64,000 bases of DNA from Aurantimonas coralicida DSM 14790 (GCF_000421645.1 NZ_ATXK01000001.1:620001-684000), one strand, 5' to 3'; numbered from the stretch's first letter, positions 1-9,087 are shown. Notes: generated by a model not told the origin, from the letters alone. A program made the numbers and translations.

Positions 1-271
1 GGTCGGCGCGCAGGGCGTCCGGGTTGATCTGGCCGCCCGGCAGGACCAGTGCGTCATAGTCGGTCACGCGCACTTCCGAGAGCGTCTTGTCGACCGTGAT
101 CTCCTTGTCCCAGTGATCCTGGTCCCAGCCCTTGATGGTGCCGGATTTCGAGGAGATCACATGAACCTCGGCGCCGGCTTCCTTCAGCTTGGCCAACGGT
201 TCGGTCAGTTCCACCTGCTCGAAGCCGTCGGTGGCCAGAATGGCGATCTTGGATTCCTTGATGCTTGGCAT
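1..271 (-). CDS. PfpI/DJ-1 family (type 1 glutamine amidotransferase-like) protein, truncated by window edge
   Basis: The visible 90 residues begin MPSIKESKIAILATDGFEQV and run to a strand-loop ending VLPGGQINPDALRAD. The early AxLATDGFEQxEL stretch and the LPGG turn are typical of PfpI/YraA/YhbO proteins of the DJ-1 superfamily, which act in the cytoplasm as stress-related deglycase or chaperone-like proteins and are sometimes annotated as proteases. The start at 271 is preceded by an AAGGGA ribosome site. The nucleophilic cysteine normally found about 105 residues in lies beyond the window edge, so activity cannot be judged. No partner gene is visible; the next gene is on the other strand. 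Confidence 0.85.
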   Translation of the reverse strand, partial: MPSIKESKIAILATDGFEQVELTEPLAKLKEAGAEVHVISSKSGTIKGWDQDHWDKEITVDKTLSEVRVTDYDALVLPGGQINPDALRAD

Positions 272-526
272 GGTCGTGTCCCTTTCATTCGGCCGAGCGC
301 CGACACGCCATCCTTGAGGGAAAGGCTGCGGACCGGCTCGGCGAGATGTGACGTTCCCCCACCAAACGGGGCCTGGGGCGCCAAGTTCCGCTACTCAACG
401 ATCCTGAACGTGTCCGGTGCGTTGAAGATCAGCGAACACGTCTTGGCGTGCAGCGATGTTCCCGCGATAAGCTGTAAGAGGAGGGGGCAGCCGCTGCCGG
501 ATTCGGCGGCCGTCCCGAACACGCCA

Positions 527-913
527 ATGCCAGGGGACCGGCCTTTGGGTTTCTCGGATCTCTCGCTGGTTCTGCAGATCGTCGCGGGCCTCGCGTCGCT
601 GTGGGTCAGCTTCGCCTTCGTCGCCGTATGCTTCGTGAATATCCTCGAAGTCCGGCGCCGGCCGACGGCCGTGCCGCGGACGGCGCGCACGATACTGTCC
701 CTGGCTCCGGTCTGGCTGTTCGCGCAGGGCTACATCGCCGCACTGGCCAAATGGTTCACCATCCGCAACGACATCAGCCTTCCGGCCGTCGGCGAACTGG
801 TCCTCGCCCTGACGCCGGGCGTGAACGTCGTCTATGGCTGGGACTGGTTCGTCGACATCCTGTGGTTCAACGGCAAGCTGCTCGCCGCGCTCTTCGGCGG
901 CGATTTCGGCTGA
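527..913 (+). CDS. Small hypothetical integral membrane protein
   Basis: I do not recognise the family. The 128-residue product has two clear hydrophobic segments, about residues 10-38 and 56-78, and a third weaker, Trp-rich one near residues 88-122 (GWDWFVDILWFNGK). A short basic linker (EVRRRPTAVPRTAR) separates the first two. It is probably an inner-membrane protein of two or three spans. The frame stays open upstream to 113, but that extension lacks hydrophobic pattern and overlaps the promoter side of the divergent PfpI gene, so the ATG at 527 was chosen. No strong ribosome site precedes it (GAGGAGGGGG lies about 40 bases upstream), so the start is uncertain. It converges with recX, 24 bases away. 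Confidence 0.6.
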   Translation: MPGDRPLGFSDLSLVLQIVAGLASLWVSFAFVAVCFVNILEVRRRPTAVPRTARTILSLAPVWLFAQGYIAALAKWFTIRNDISLPAVGELVLALTPGVNVVYGWDWFVDILWFNGKLLAALFGGDFG

Positions 914-937
914 GGAGTTGAAGCGCCACCGGCCTGC

Positions 938-1486
938 TCACTCCGGATCCGGCAGATCGTCGATCGCCGCCACCGCATCGGCAAAGCCGAAGCCCGCCCG
1001 TACCATGGCGGCAACGTCGCGATCGCGGCGCTCGGCGCGGTTGCGCAGCCGGTGCGGACCCAGCCGCCGGCGCCGTGCATAGGCAAACGCCGCCTGCCGG
1101 TCGCTGGTCTCGTCGGCGGCGAGGAGTTCCTCCACCAGATCCCGCTCGACGCCCTTTTCCGACAGCTTGGCCGCGACCATGCGCTGCGAGGTGCCGCGCC
1201 GCCGCAGGCTGAGCACCCGCGCCTCGCCATAGGCGCGGTCATCGACCAGCTTCAGCTCGACGAACTTGGCGACCGTTTCGTCGATCTCGTCCGAAAACGC
1301 GCCCGCATCCTCGCCGCGTGCATGGGCGCGGCGCATCACCTTGCGCTCCAGCACCCGGCGCAGATTGGCGGTCGAGGAGGAATAGCGTTCCAGGTAATAC
1401 GCCGCGGCCCGGAACAGCCATTCGCGCGTTATCGGCCGTGGCGGCTTGGGCGTATCGCCGGCAGTGTCGGCCCGTTTCGAGGTCAT
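938..1486 (-). CDS. recX: Regulatory protein RecX
   Basis: This 182-residue product has the three-helix tandem repeats of RecX, a cytoplasmic modulator that binds RecA filaments and inhibits recombinase and coprotease activity. Recognisable blocks are the N-terminal AAYYLERYSSSTANLRRVLE segment, the central VDDRAYGEARVLSLRRRGTS segment with its conserved D-D-x-x-[YF]-A core, and a C-terminal FAYARRRRLGP block. The N-terminal tail of about 20 residues is polar and basic, as in many alphaproteobacterial members. It lies 60 bases downstream of the large oxidoreductase gene on the same strand and may be co-transcribed, although no functional link is known. recA is not nearby, which is common in this class. 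Confidence 0.9.
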   Translation of the reverse strand: MTSKRADTAGDTPKPPRPITREWLFRAAAYYLERYSSSTANLRRVLERKVMRRAHARGEDAGAFSDEIDETVAKFVELKLVDDRAYGEARVLSLRRRGTSQRMVAAKLSEKGVERDLVEELLAADETSDRQAAFAYARRRRLGPHRLRNRAERRDRDVAAMVRAGFGFADAVAAIDDLPDPE

Positions 1487-1546
1487 GGGGCCTTCTAGCC
1501 CTTGGCAAGCGGCAGCCGCAACGCCGCCGCTCGCTTGCTCCTCGCT

Positions 1547-4500
1547 CTATTCCGCCGCTTCCGCCATCCGTCCCGCATGGTCGAAGGCCGACAGCGCCGC
1601 CTCGCGCCTGGTCGCGGCCTCCGCGGCAAAGCGCCGACGCACCGGCCCGAAGCCCTTCAGCGTCTCCGGCCAGCGCGCCAGCGCCACCGCGGCGTCGTGA
1701 TTGCCCGGCGAAAGCTCGGCCAGAATGCGATCGAGCGTTGCCTCGTACTGTGCCCGTTCCCCGCGCTCGGCCCGCCGCTCTGCGGTGCGCGCGAAGGGAT
1801 CGAACAACGTGCCGCGCAGGCCCTTCATGGCCGCCAGCACCTTGAAGCCGGTCATCATCCAAGGCCCGAAGGCGCGTTTTTTCGCGCGCCCCTTCGGCCC
1901 GGTCTCGCCCATGATCGGCGGCGCGAGATGGAATTCCAGCCGGTCGTAGCCGTCGAAGCGGTCGGAGATCTGCGCCGCGAAGCTGCCGTCCGTGTAGAGC
2001 CGCGCGACCTCATATTCGTCCTTCACCGCCATCAGCCGGTAGAGCTGGCGGGCGACGGCGTCGGTCAGGTCGCTCCGGCAGGGCGCCATCCGCTGCTCGG
2101 CGGCCCGGACCGCATCGACGCGCCGGCGGTAGCGCTCGGCGAAGGCCACATCCTGATAGGCGGTCAGATCGGCAATGCGCCGTGCAATCGCCTCGTCCAG
2201 GGTCTCGGAGACGCGGCGATGTTCCAGCCGCTCATCGCCGCTGTCCTGCGCGACCGGCATGTTGGCAGGATCATGGGAGATGGCCCGGCCCCATTCGAAG
2301 GCCGAGAGATTGGCCGCCACCGCAACCCCGTTCATCTCCAGCGCCTTGCGGATCGCTGCGCGCGACACCGGCAACGCGCCGGTCTGATAGGCCATGCCCA
2401 GCATCAGCATGTTGGCGAAGATCGCGTCGCCGAACAGCGCCACAGCCAGTTGTTCGGCGTCGACGATATGCAGATGGTCGTCGCCTGCCGCCTCGCCCAG
2501 CGCCGAGATCAGTCGCCGCGTCGGGAAGGAGAAGTCCACATTGCGGGTGAACTCGCCCGACAGGGTCTCGTGGCTGTTGACGACGACCTCGGTCCGCCCC
2601 GCCGCGATGGTGGCGCGCACCTTGGCCGAGGCGGCGGTCACCATGTCGCAGCCGATCACCAGCCCGGCGTCGCCGGCCGCGATGCGGATCGACTTCAGCT
2701 CCGCCGGCGTGCGCGCGATCCGCACATGGCTCATCACCGCGCCGCCCTTCTGGGCAAGGCCGGCCATGTCGATGATCCCGGCGCCGCGTCCGTCGAGATG
2801 CGCCGCCATGCCGATGATCGCGCCGATCGTCACGACGCCGGTGCCGCCGACGCCGGTGATGACGATGCCCACCGGCTGATCGAGGTCGCGGGCCGCCGGC
2901 TCCGGCACCTCAGGAGCCTCGGCGCTCCTGCGCGCGCCCTTCTTCAACGCGCCGCCATGTACGGTGACGAAGGAGGGGCAGAAGCCTTCGAGGCAGGAGA
3001 AATCCTTGTTGCAGGCCGACTGGTCGATCTGGCGCTTGCGTCCGAACTCGGTCTCGACGGCGGTGATCGCCACGCAGTTGGACTGGACGCCGCAATCGCC
3101 GCAGCCCTCGCAGACCCGCTCGTTGATGACGACGCGCTTGTCCGGATCGGGAAACCTGCCGCGCTTGCGCCGGCGCCGCTTCTCGGCGGCACAGGTCTGG
3201 TCGTAGATCAGCACCGTCAGGCCCTCGACCTCGGCCAGATCGCGCTGCACGGCGTCGAGCTCGGATCGATGGTGGATGGTGATCCCCGCCGGCAGACCGG
3301 CATTGCCGCGGTGCTTCTCCGGCTCGTCGGAGACGATGGCGATCCGCTTCGCCCCCTCGCCGGCCACCTGCGCGGCGATCGAGGGTACCGTCAGCCCGCC
3401 CTCATGGGCCTGACCGCCGGTCATGGCGACGGCGTCGTTGTAGAGGATCTTGTAGGTGACGTTGGCGCCCGAGGCCGCCGCCGCCCGCAGCGCCAGCGCG
3501 CCCGAATGGTTGTAGGTGCCGTCGCCGAGATTCTGGAAGACGTGGCGACGCGACGAGAAATGATGCTCGCCGATCCAGTTGGCGCCCTCGCCGCCCATCT
3601 GGGTGTAGCCCTCGGTCGACCGGTCCATGGCCTGCGCCATGAAGTGGCAGCCGATGCCGGCATAGGCTCGCGCGCCTTCCGGCACATGCGTCGACGAGCT
3701 GTGCGGGCAGCCGGCGCAGAAATACGGCGTGCGCAACGCGATTTCGGATGTCGCCGCGGTGTGGCCGCACAGGGCTTCGAGGCTTGCCAGATGTCCCGCC
3801 AGCGCTTCGCTCGGGCTGCGCTCGACGACGCGCCGGCCGATCGCCACGGCGATGTCGTTGGCGTCGAGCGAGGCCTTCGGGGTGAACAGCGTCCCGCCCG
3901 CTTCGTCTGTCTTGCCGATCACCAGCGGCGCATTGGCCGTGCGGTAGAGGATCTCCTTGACCTGCCCTTCGACGAGCCCGCGCTTTTCCTCCACCACGAT
4001 GATCCGGTCGAGCCCGGCGGCAAAGCGCCGCACGAAGTCCGGATCGAGCGGCCAGGGCAACGCCACCTTGCCGAGCCGGACGCCGAGATCGGCGGCCGCC
4101 ACTTCGTCGATGCCGAGGCTCGCCAGCGCCTGCTCGACGTCCAGCCAGGACTTGCCAAGCGACAGGATGCCGGTCTTTGCCCCGCGCCCGCCGGAATGCA
4201 CGATCCGGTCTAGGCGGTTCGCCGCGATGAACGCCCGCGCCGCCGGCAGGCGGAAATCGTGCAGCATCGCCTCCTGCTCCAGCGGATGGGCGGCGCGGCG
4301 GATGTTGAGCCCGCCCGGCGGCATGTCGATCTCGGGAAATTCGAACCGCAGGCCGGACGGGTCACAATGGATCGTGGCGGTCGATTCGATGTTGTCCTTC
4401 ACGCACTTCATCGCCGTCCACAGGCCGGAGAAGCGCGACAGGGCGAATGCCGCGAGGCCGTAGTCGAGGATCTCCTGCACGCCGGCCGGATTGAAGATCG

Positions 4501-5005
4501 GGATCATCGCGTCGACGAAGGCGAACTCCGACTGGTGCGCCGTCGTCGAGGATTCGCAGGTGTGATCGTCGCCCATCAGCGCCAGCACGCCACCATTGCG
4601 CGAGGTGCCCGACAGATTGGCGTGGCGGAAGGCGTCGCCGGAGCGGTCGACGCCCGGCCCCTTGCCGTACCAGATGCCGAAGACGCCATCGTGGCGGCCC
4701 TCGCCGCGGATCTCCGCCTGCTGCGCGCCCCACAGGGCCGTCGCCGCCAGATCCTCGTTCAGCGCCGGCTCGAAGATGATGCCGTTCTTCGACAGCACCG
4801 GCTTGGCCCGGGCGAACTGCTGGTCGAGACCTCCCAGCGGCGAACCGCGATAGCCGGTGACATAGCCGGCCGTGTCGAGCCCGGCCCGGCGGTCCCGCGC
4901 CGCCTGCATCAGCGCCAGTCGGACGATCGCCTGGCTCCCCGACAGGAAGACGTCGCAGACGTCGAGATCGTACTTGTCGTCGAGCGAAACGGTGCGTGTG
5001 GTCAT
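1547..5005 (-). CDS. Indolepyruvate ferredoxin oxidoreductase, fused alpha-beta type (2-oxoacid:ferredoxin oxidoreductase)
   Basis: At 1152 residues this matches the fused IorA-IorB enzymes of proteobacteria. It should oxidatively decarboxylate aryl or branched 2-oxo acids to acyl-CoA, passing electrons to ferredoxin. Visible blocks are an N-terminal thiamine-diphosphate enzyme half (about 1-350), a TPP-binding half around 430-600 (YFCAGCPHSSSTHVPEGAR, later GDGTYNHSG and the LYNDAVAMTGGQ turn), and a cysteine-rich cluster near 640-690 (CEGCGDC, then C..NKDFSC and GFCPS) for Fe-S ligands. A gamma-type Rossmann segment GVGGTGVVTIG starts near 730, followed by a C-terminal family-specific domain. 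The ATG at 5005 has a GGGAGGA ribosome site nine bases upstream; the frame upstream of it looks non-coding. Its divergent neighbour is a TRAP transporter possibly for 2-oxo acids. Confidence 0.93.
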   Translation of the reverse strand: MTTRTVSLDDKYDLDVCDVFLSGSQAIVRLALMQAARDRRAGLDTAGYVTGYRGSPLGGLDQQFARAKPVLSKNGIIFEPALNEDLAATALWGAQQAEIRGEGRHDGVFGIWYGKGPGVDRSGDAFRHANLSGTSRNGGVLALMGDDHTCESSTTAHQSEFAFVDAMIPIFNPAGVQEILDYGLAAFALSRFSGLWTAMKCVKDNIESTATIHCDPSGLRFEFPEIDMPPGGLNIRRAAHPLEQEAMLHDFRLPAARAFIAANRLDRIVHSGGRGAKTGILSLGKSWLDVEQALASLGIDEVAAADLGVRLGKVALPWPLDPDFVRRFAAGLDRIIVVEEKRGLVEGQVKEILYRTANAPLVIGKTDEAGGTLFTPKASLDANDIAVAIGRRVVERSPSEALAGHLASLEALCGHTAATSEIALRTPYFCAGCPHSSSTHVPEGARAYAGIGCHFMAQAMDRSTEGYTQMGGEGANWIGEHHFSSRRHVFQNLGDGTYNHSGALALRAAAASGANVTYKILYNDAVAMTGGQAHEGGLTVPSIAAQVAGEGAKRIAIVSDEPEKHRGNAGLPAGITIHHRSELDAVQRDLAEVEGLTVLIYDQTCAAEKRRRRKRGRFPDPDKRVVINERVCEGCGDCGVQSNCVAITAVETEFGRKRQIDQSACNKDFSCLEGFCPSFVTVHGGALKKGARRSAEAPEVPEPAARDLDQPVGIVITGVGGTGVVTIGAIIGMAAHLDGRGAGIIDMAGLAQKGGAVMSHVRIARTPAELKSIRIAAGDAGLVIGCDMVTAASAKVRATIAAGRTEVVVNSHETLSGEFTRNVDFSFPTRRLISALGEAAGDDHLHIVDAEQLAVALFGDAIFANMLMLGMAYQTGALPVSRAAIRKALEMNGVAVAANLSAFEWGRAISHDPANMPVAQDSGDERLEHRRVSETLDEAIARRIADLTAYQDVAFAERYRRRVDAVRAAEQRMAPCRSDLTDAVARQLYRLMAVKDEYEVARLYTDGSFAAQISDRFDGYDRLEFHLAPPIMGETGPKGRAKKRAFGPWMMTGFKVLAAMKGLRGTLFDPFARTAERRAERGERAQYEATLDRILAELSPGNHDAAVALARWPETLKGFGPVRRRFAAEAATRREAALSAFDHAGRMAEAAE

Positions 5006-5383
5006 GGCGCGATGTCCTCCCCTGGCCGACATGCCGGCGAAGGATCGCCGACACGCTCCAAGCATTCTGCCTTGCTTACTGTTTTGCAGCCCGGCGCCGT
5101 CTCCGTCAAAGCCTTTCGGGATCATCCCGCAAGGGACCCGGCGGGGCTGCCCGCCAGCCGGCGAAAAGCCTGTTCGTCCGACATGGTATCACCGGGCGCG
5201 GCTCTTGCGCTGCTTCGGGATTTTCCTTAACGACGGGCGAATTCCCAGGCTTCGGGCAGACTGTCGGCGCAGCGCTTTCGAGCGGCTTCGCCCGTCGAAC
5301 GCGTCGCGGGGACAGAAACGGGGGCGAACCGGGCCGAAGCTCACTTCACGGCGCGCCAGGGCACCATGGGGAGATCCGGCCGG
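5006..5383. promoter_or_regulatory. Divergent intergenic region between oxidoreductase and TRAP permease genes
   Basis: This 378-base spacer separates two divergently transcribed units and must hold both promoters. The only strong signals I can point to are the two ribosome sites at its ends (GGGAGGA on the minus strand, GGGGAG on the plus strand). No convincing paired -35/-10 hexamers, long palindrome or small gene was found. Frames open across it look like shadows of high-GC sequence. Confidence 0.4.
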
Positions 5384-6028
5384 ATGTCAGCTCTTCTATC
5401 GTTTTCGCGCGGCGTCGATCGCGTCACCACCTTCGTCGGTCGGGGCGTCTCCTGGCTCGTCCTGCTGGTGGTGCTGGTCAGCGCCGGCAATGCGGTGATC
5501 CGCAAGCTCTTCGACATCTCGTCCAATGCCTGGCTCGAGCTGCAATGGTACCTGTTCGGCGCCATATTCATGCTCGCCGCGGCCTGGACGCTGCTGAAGA
5601 ACGAACACATCCGCGTCGACATCGTCTCGAACATCCTGTCGAAGCGCACCCGCGACTGGATCGACTTTCTCGGCCACATCCTCGCATTGCTGCCCTTCAC
5701 CGGCCTGATGATCTGGCTGCTGACCCCTTACGTCCTGCAGTCGTTCAATCGCGGCGAATATTCGCCGAATGCCGGCGGCCTGATCCTGTGGCCGGCCAAG
5801 GCGCTGCTGCTGGCGGGCTTCATTCTCCTGTTCCTGCAAGGGCTGTCCGAGCTGATCAAGCGCGGCGCGATCCTGTTCGGCGGGATGGAGGACACCACCC
5901 CCATGGCCTCCAGCCATGCCGAGCCGGTCGAGCTGGCGGCGCTCGCCCCCGACCGTCCGGAAGGCGGCACCGAACCTCCACCCCTTGATGACGACGCCCG
6001 CAACGGCGGTTCGGGAGCCATCCGATGA
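5384..6028 (+). CDS. TRAP transporter small permease (DctQ-type)
   Basis: The 214-residue protein has four hydrophobic spans (about 16-38, 53-72, 94-118, 134-157) in the DctQ arrangement, with the family-typical WxLxxxWYLFGAIFMLAAAWTL and NEHIRVDI segments. DctQ proteins pair with the large DctM permease in sodium-driven, receptor-dependent uptake of carboxylates. The internal ATG at 5384 is preferred over 5366 because GGGGAG sits ten bases before it. After the last span there is an unusually long cytoplasmic tail of about 50 residues rich in Glu, Asp and Pro (EGGTEPPPLDDD). The stop overlaps the next start by four bases (ATGA), so the two permease subunits are translationally coupled. No receptor gene is adjacent; three candidates lie 4-12 kb downstream. 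Confidence 0.9.
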   Translation: MSALLSFSRGVDRVTTFVGRGVSWLVLLVVLVSAGNAVIRKLFDISSNAWLELQWYLFGAIFMLAAAWTLLKNEHIRVDIVSNILSKRTRDWIDFLGHILALLPFTGLMIWLLTPYVLQSFNRGEYSPNAGGLILWPAKALLLAGFILLFLQGLSELIKRGAILFGGMEDTTPMASSHAEPVELAALAPDRPEGGTEPPPLDDDARNGGSGAIR

Positions 6029-7977
6029 TCGAGTTCGTCGCCCACAATCTGGCGCCGATCATGTTCGGCTCGCTGGTGATCTTCCTGCTGCTCGGCTACC
6101 CGGTGGCGTTCTCGCTGGCTGCCAACGGCCTGTTGTTCTTCATCATCGGCGTCGAACTGGCGCCGCTGTCGCCCGACATCAACCTGTTCTGGCCGCTGCT
6201 CGGCGCCCTGCCCGACCGCTTCTTCGGCGGCGTCATGGCCAACGAGACGCTGCTGGCGATCCCCTTCTTCACCTTCATGGGACTGATCCTCGAGCGTTCC
6301 GGCATGGCCGAGGACCTGCTCGACACGATCGGCCAGCTCTTCGGCCCGCTGCGGGGCGGCCTCGCCTATGCGGTGATCTTCGTCGGCGCGCTCCTGGCGG
6401 CCACCACCGGTGTCGTCGCCGCCTCGGTCATCGCCATGGGCCTGATCTCGCTGCCGATCATGCTGCGCTACGGCTACGACCGCCGGCTGGCCAGCGGCGT
6501 CATCGTCGCCTCCGGCACGCTGGCGCAGATCATTCCGCCGTCGCTGGTCCTGATCGTCCTCGCCGACCAGCTCGGCCGCTCGGTCGGCGACATGTATTCC
6601 GGCGCGCTGGTGCCGGCGCTGGTGCTGACGTCGCTCTATGTCGGCTACGTCTTCATCCTGACCATGCTGCGGCCCAATGTGGCGCCGGCCCTGCCGCCCG
6701 AGGCCCGCACGCTCGGCCGCGGCGTCACCTCCCTCGCCATCGCAGCGGCAGCCGCCGTCGTCATCGCCTATGGGATGACGGTCTATCTCGACGGCAAGGT
6801 CGCGCAGGGCGCCGGCATCTGGGGCGCAACGGTCGCGGTTCTGGCCGTCTACGTCGTGGCCGTCGCCAACAAGGCGCTCAAGCTGCCGCTGATGTCCTAC
6901 CTCACCCAGCAGGTGATCATCGTCCTGATCCCGCCGCTGGCCCTGATCTTCCTTGTGCTGGGCACGATCTTCCTCGGCGTCGCCACGCCGACGGAGGGCG
7001 GCGCCATGGGCGCGGTCGGCGCGCTCATCCTCGCCTTTGGCAAGCGCAAGCTGAACCTGTCCCTGATGACCCAGGCGATGGAATCGACGACCAAGCTGTC
7101 GGCCTTCGTCCTGTTCATACTGATCGGCGCGCGCGTCTTCTCGCTGACCTTCTACGGCGTCAACGGCCATATCTGGGTCGAGGAACTCCTGACCTCGGTG
7201 CCCGGCGGCGAGACCGGCTTCCTGATCGTCGTCAACATCCTGGTCTTCTTCCTGGCGTTCTTCCTCGACTTCTTCGAGCTCGCCTTCATCATCGTGCCGC
7301 TGCTGGCGCCGGCGGCGGACAAGCTGGGCATCGACCTGATCTGGTTCGGCGTGCTGCTCGGGCTGAACATGCAGACCTCGTTCATGCATCCGCCCTTCGG
7401 CTTCGCGCTGTTCTACCTGCGCTCGGTCGCGGCCCGCGTGCCGTATCTGGACCGCATCACCGGCAAGCGCATGGAGCCGATCACCACGGGCCAAATCTAC
7501 TGGGGCGCGGTGCCCTTCGTCTGCATCCAGATCATCATGGTCGCCCTGACGATCATGTTCCCGCAGATGGTCATGCGCTACAAGACCGAGGTCCCACAGA
7601 TGGACCCGTCCGAGATCCGGCTGCAGATGCCGTCCTTCGACGGCGGCCTCGGCCTGCCGCCCTTGGGTGGCGCATCGGGAACCGGCGGAAATCAGCAGAA
7701 CAACCCGCTCGGCCTGCCGCCCCTGGGCCTGCCGCCCATCGGTGAACCCGGCGCTCCGGCGGGTGGTCCGTCGGCCCCGGCACAGCCTGGCGCGACCGCT
7801 CCCGCCCAGCCGGCCTTCGGCCTGCCGCCACTGGACTTCAATTCCGGCCTTGGCGGCGGCCAGGCTCCGGCGACGGGCACCGCACCGGCAGCGCCCGCAG
7901 CCGAACCCGCAGCACCGGCCGCCCCGAGCGGCGAGCCCGCTCCGGTCGACCTGTCGCAGCCGCCGGTCATCCAGTAA
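6025..7977 (+). CDS. TRAP transporter large permease (DctM-type) with Pro/Gly/Ala-rich C-terminal tail
   Basis: About the first 515 residues form a multi-span DctM permease: an N-terminal LLGYPVAFSLAANGLLFFIIG span, the GxxxxxTTGVVAASVIAMGLISLP segment, the ASGTLAQIIPPSLVLI segment, and a C-terminal NMQTSFMHPPFGFALFYLRS block. This is the ion-coupled translocation subunit in the inner membrane. The family usually ends there at about 430-530 residues. Here the frame continues for roughly 120 residues of low-complexity sequence with repeated GLPPLG/GLPPIG units and an Ala/Pro/Glu end (SGEPAPVDLSQPP). Codon use and GC bias stay coding-like to the TAA, so this is a real extension rather than read-through. 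A hairpin terminator follows directly. Confidence 0.92.
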   Translation: MIEFVAHNLAPIMFGSLVIFLLLGYPVAFSLAANGLLFFIIGVELAPLSPDINLFWPLLGALPDRFFGGVMANETLLAIPFFTFMGLILERSGMAEDLLDTIGQLFGPLRGGLAYAVIFVGALLAATTGVVAASVIAMGLISLPIMLRYGYDRRLASGVIVASGTLAQIIPPSLVLIVLADQLGRSVGDMYSGALVPALVLTSLYVGYVFILTMLRPNVAPALPPEARTLGRGVTSLAIAAAAAVVIAYGMTVYLDGKVAQGAGIWGATVAVLAVYVVAVANKALKLPLMSYLTQQVIIVLIPPLALIFLVLGTIFLGVATPTEGGAMGAVGALILAFGKRKLNLSLMTQAMESTTKLSAFVLFILIGARVFSLTFYGVNGHIWVEELLTSVPGGETGFLIVVNILVFFLAFFLDFFELAFIIVPLLAPAADKLGIDLIWFGVLLGLNMQTSFMHPPFGFALFYLRSVAARVPYLDRITGKRMEPITTGQIYWGAVPFVCIQIIMVALTIMFPQMVMRYKTEVPQMDPSEIRLQMPSFDGGLGLPPLGGASGTGGNQQNNPLGLPPLGLPPIGEPGAPAGGPSAPAQPGATAPAQPAFGLPPLDFNSGLGGGQAPATGTAPAAPAAEPAAPAAPSGEPAPVDLSQPPVIQ

Positions 7978-7985
7978 CCGGCGGC

Positions 7986-8015
7986 GCGTCATCCTCCGCG
8001 TTGGCGGAATGACGC
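7986..8015 (+). terminator. Hairpin after TRAP permease operon
   Basis: GCGTCAT (7986-7992) pairs with ATGACGC (8009-8015), with an inner CCGC/GCGG pair. It starts nine bases after the permease stop codon. No T-run follows, so it may act as a weak or Rho-assisted terminator or as an mRNA 3' end protector. Confidence 0.5.
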
Positions 8016-8073
8016 TTCCGGCCGCTCCCGCTGCAGGCTAGTCTCGGCCCCAAACGGGCCGGGAGACACGCGC

Positions 8074-9087
8074 ATGACGATCACGCCAGACCGGGCAACG
8101 GCCCTTGCCGCCGTCGCTATTCTCGCCCTTACGAGCAGCGCGCAGGCCAACGACACGACGGCCAATCTGGCGGCGGGCGGGCTGGTCTTCACCACCACCG
8201 ACGCCATCGCCATGCAGCGCGAGGAGCTGTTCATCTCCGAGGAGCGCATTTCGGTGCGCTACGAGTTCGTGAACGCCGGGGCCGAACCGGTGACGACGAC
8301 CGTCGCCTTCCCCATGCCCGATATCCGCATCGATCCCTATGGCGGCGACGTCTCCATCCCGTCGGGCGACCCGGACAACCCACTGGCCTTCTCGACCCGC
8401 GTCGACGGCGAGCCGGTCGCCATGCGCCTCGAGCAGAAGGTCTTCGTGGACGAACGCGACGTGACGGCGACGATGCGGCAACTGCGCCTGCCCCTCGCCC
8501 CGCAGGCAAGTTCGGCGCGCGACGCACTCGACGCACTGCCGCCCTCCGACCGCGCCATCGTGCTCGACCTCGGCATCGCGATCGAGGAAACCTACGATAT
8601 CGGCCAGGGAATGGAGACGCATCTGGCGCCCGACTGGACGCTGCGCGCCACCTATCACTGGGAGCAGACCTTCGCCCCGGGCAGGACGATCGTCGAGCAT
8701 GACTACGTCCCGTCGGTCGGTGGCGGCGTCGGCGCCATGCTGGGCCAGCCATGGGCCGGTCCCGACGATGTCGCCGCCCAGCGGGAGCGCTACTGCATCG
8801 ACGACGACTTCATGGCCACCGTCGAGCGACGGACGCGGGCGGCCGGTCCCGATGCCATGCCCTTCCAGGAGCGCTGGATCGACTACATCCTGACGACGGG
8901 CGGCAACTGGGCGGAGCCGATCGGCGACTTCAGCATGGTCATCGACAAGGGCGCGCCGGAGAACCTCGTCAGCTTCTGCGCCACCGGCGTCACCAAGATC
9001 GCGCCGACCCGCTTCGAGGTCCGCAAGCGCGACTACACGCCGACGGAAGACCTGCACGTCCTGATCCTGATCCCCACCGGCCGCTGA
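8074..9087 (+). CDS. DUF4424 family secreted protein
   Basis: The 337-residue product begins with a Sec signal peptide (hydrophobic about 9-20, cleavage after SAQA near residue 25) and is otherwise soluble, so it is probably periplasmic. The start of the mature protein, NDTTANLAAGGLVFTTTDAI, followed by a beta-rich region, fits the DUF4424 family as I know it. Members have no established function. A GGGAG ribosome site lies nine bases before the ATG. The gene stands alone: it is separated by a hairpin from the TRAP permease and by a bidirectional terminator from the ParA-like gene. Cysteines are few (YCIDDD and SFCATG, possibly one disulfide). Confidence 0.8.
   Translation: MTITPDRATALAAVAILALTSSAQANDTTANLAAGGLVFTTTDAIAMQREELFISEERISVRYEFVNAGAEPVTTTVAFPMPDIRIDPYGGDVSIPSGDPDNPLAFSTRVDGEPVAMRLEQKVFVDERDVTATMRQLRLPLAPQASSARDALDALPPSDRAIVLDLGIAIEETYDIGQGMETHLAPDWTLRATYHWEQTFAPGRTIVEHDYVPSVGGGVGAMLGQPWAGPDDVAAQRERYCIDDDFMATVERRTRAAGPDAMPFQERWIDYILTTGGNWAEPIGDFSMVIDKGAPENLVSFCATGVTKIAPTRFEVRKRDYTPTEDLHVLILIPTGR

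Noticed and set aside
113-526. Upstream extension of the small membrane protein at 527-913
   Set aside because: The extension has no hydrophobic or domain pattern and lies opposite the start of the divergent PfpI gene.
1502-4213. Long open frame (about 900 codons) on the plus strand, antisense to the oxidoreductase gene
   Set aside because: It is fully antisense to a well-supported 1152-residue enzyme, has no recognisable domain, and shows Arg/Ala/Gly/His-rich composition typical of high-GC antisense frames.
5728-7992. Long minus-strand frame antisense to the first DctM gene
   Set aside because: Arg/Asp/Gln/Gly-rich shadow without domains, opposite to clear transmembrane coding sequence.
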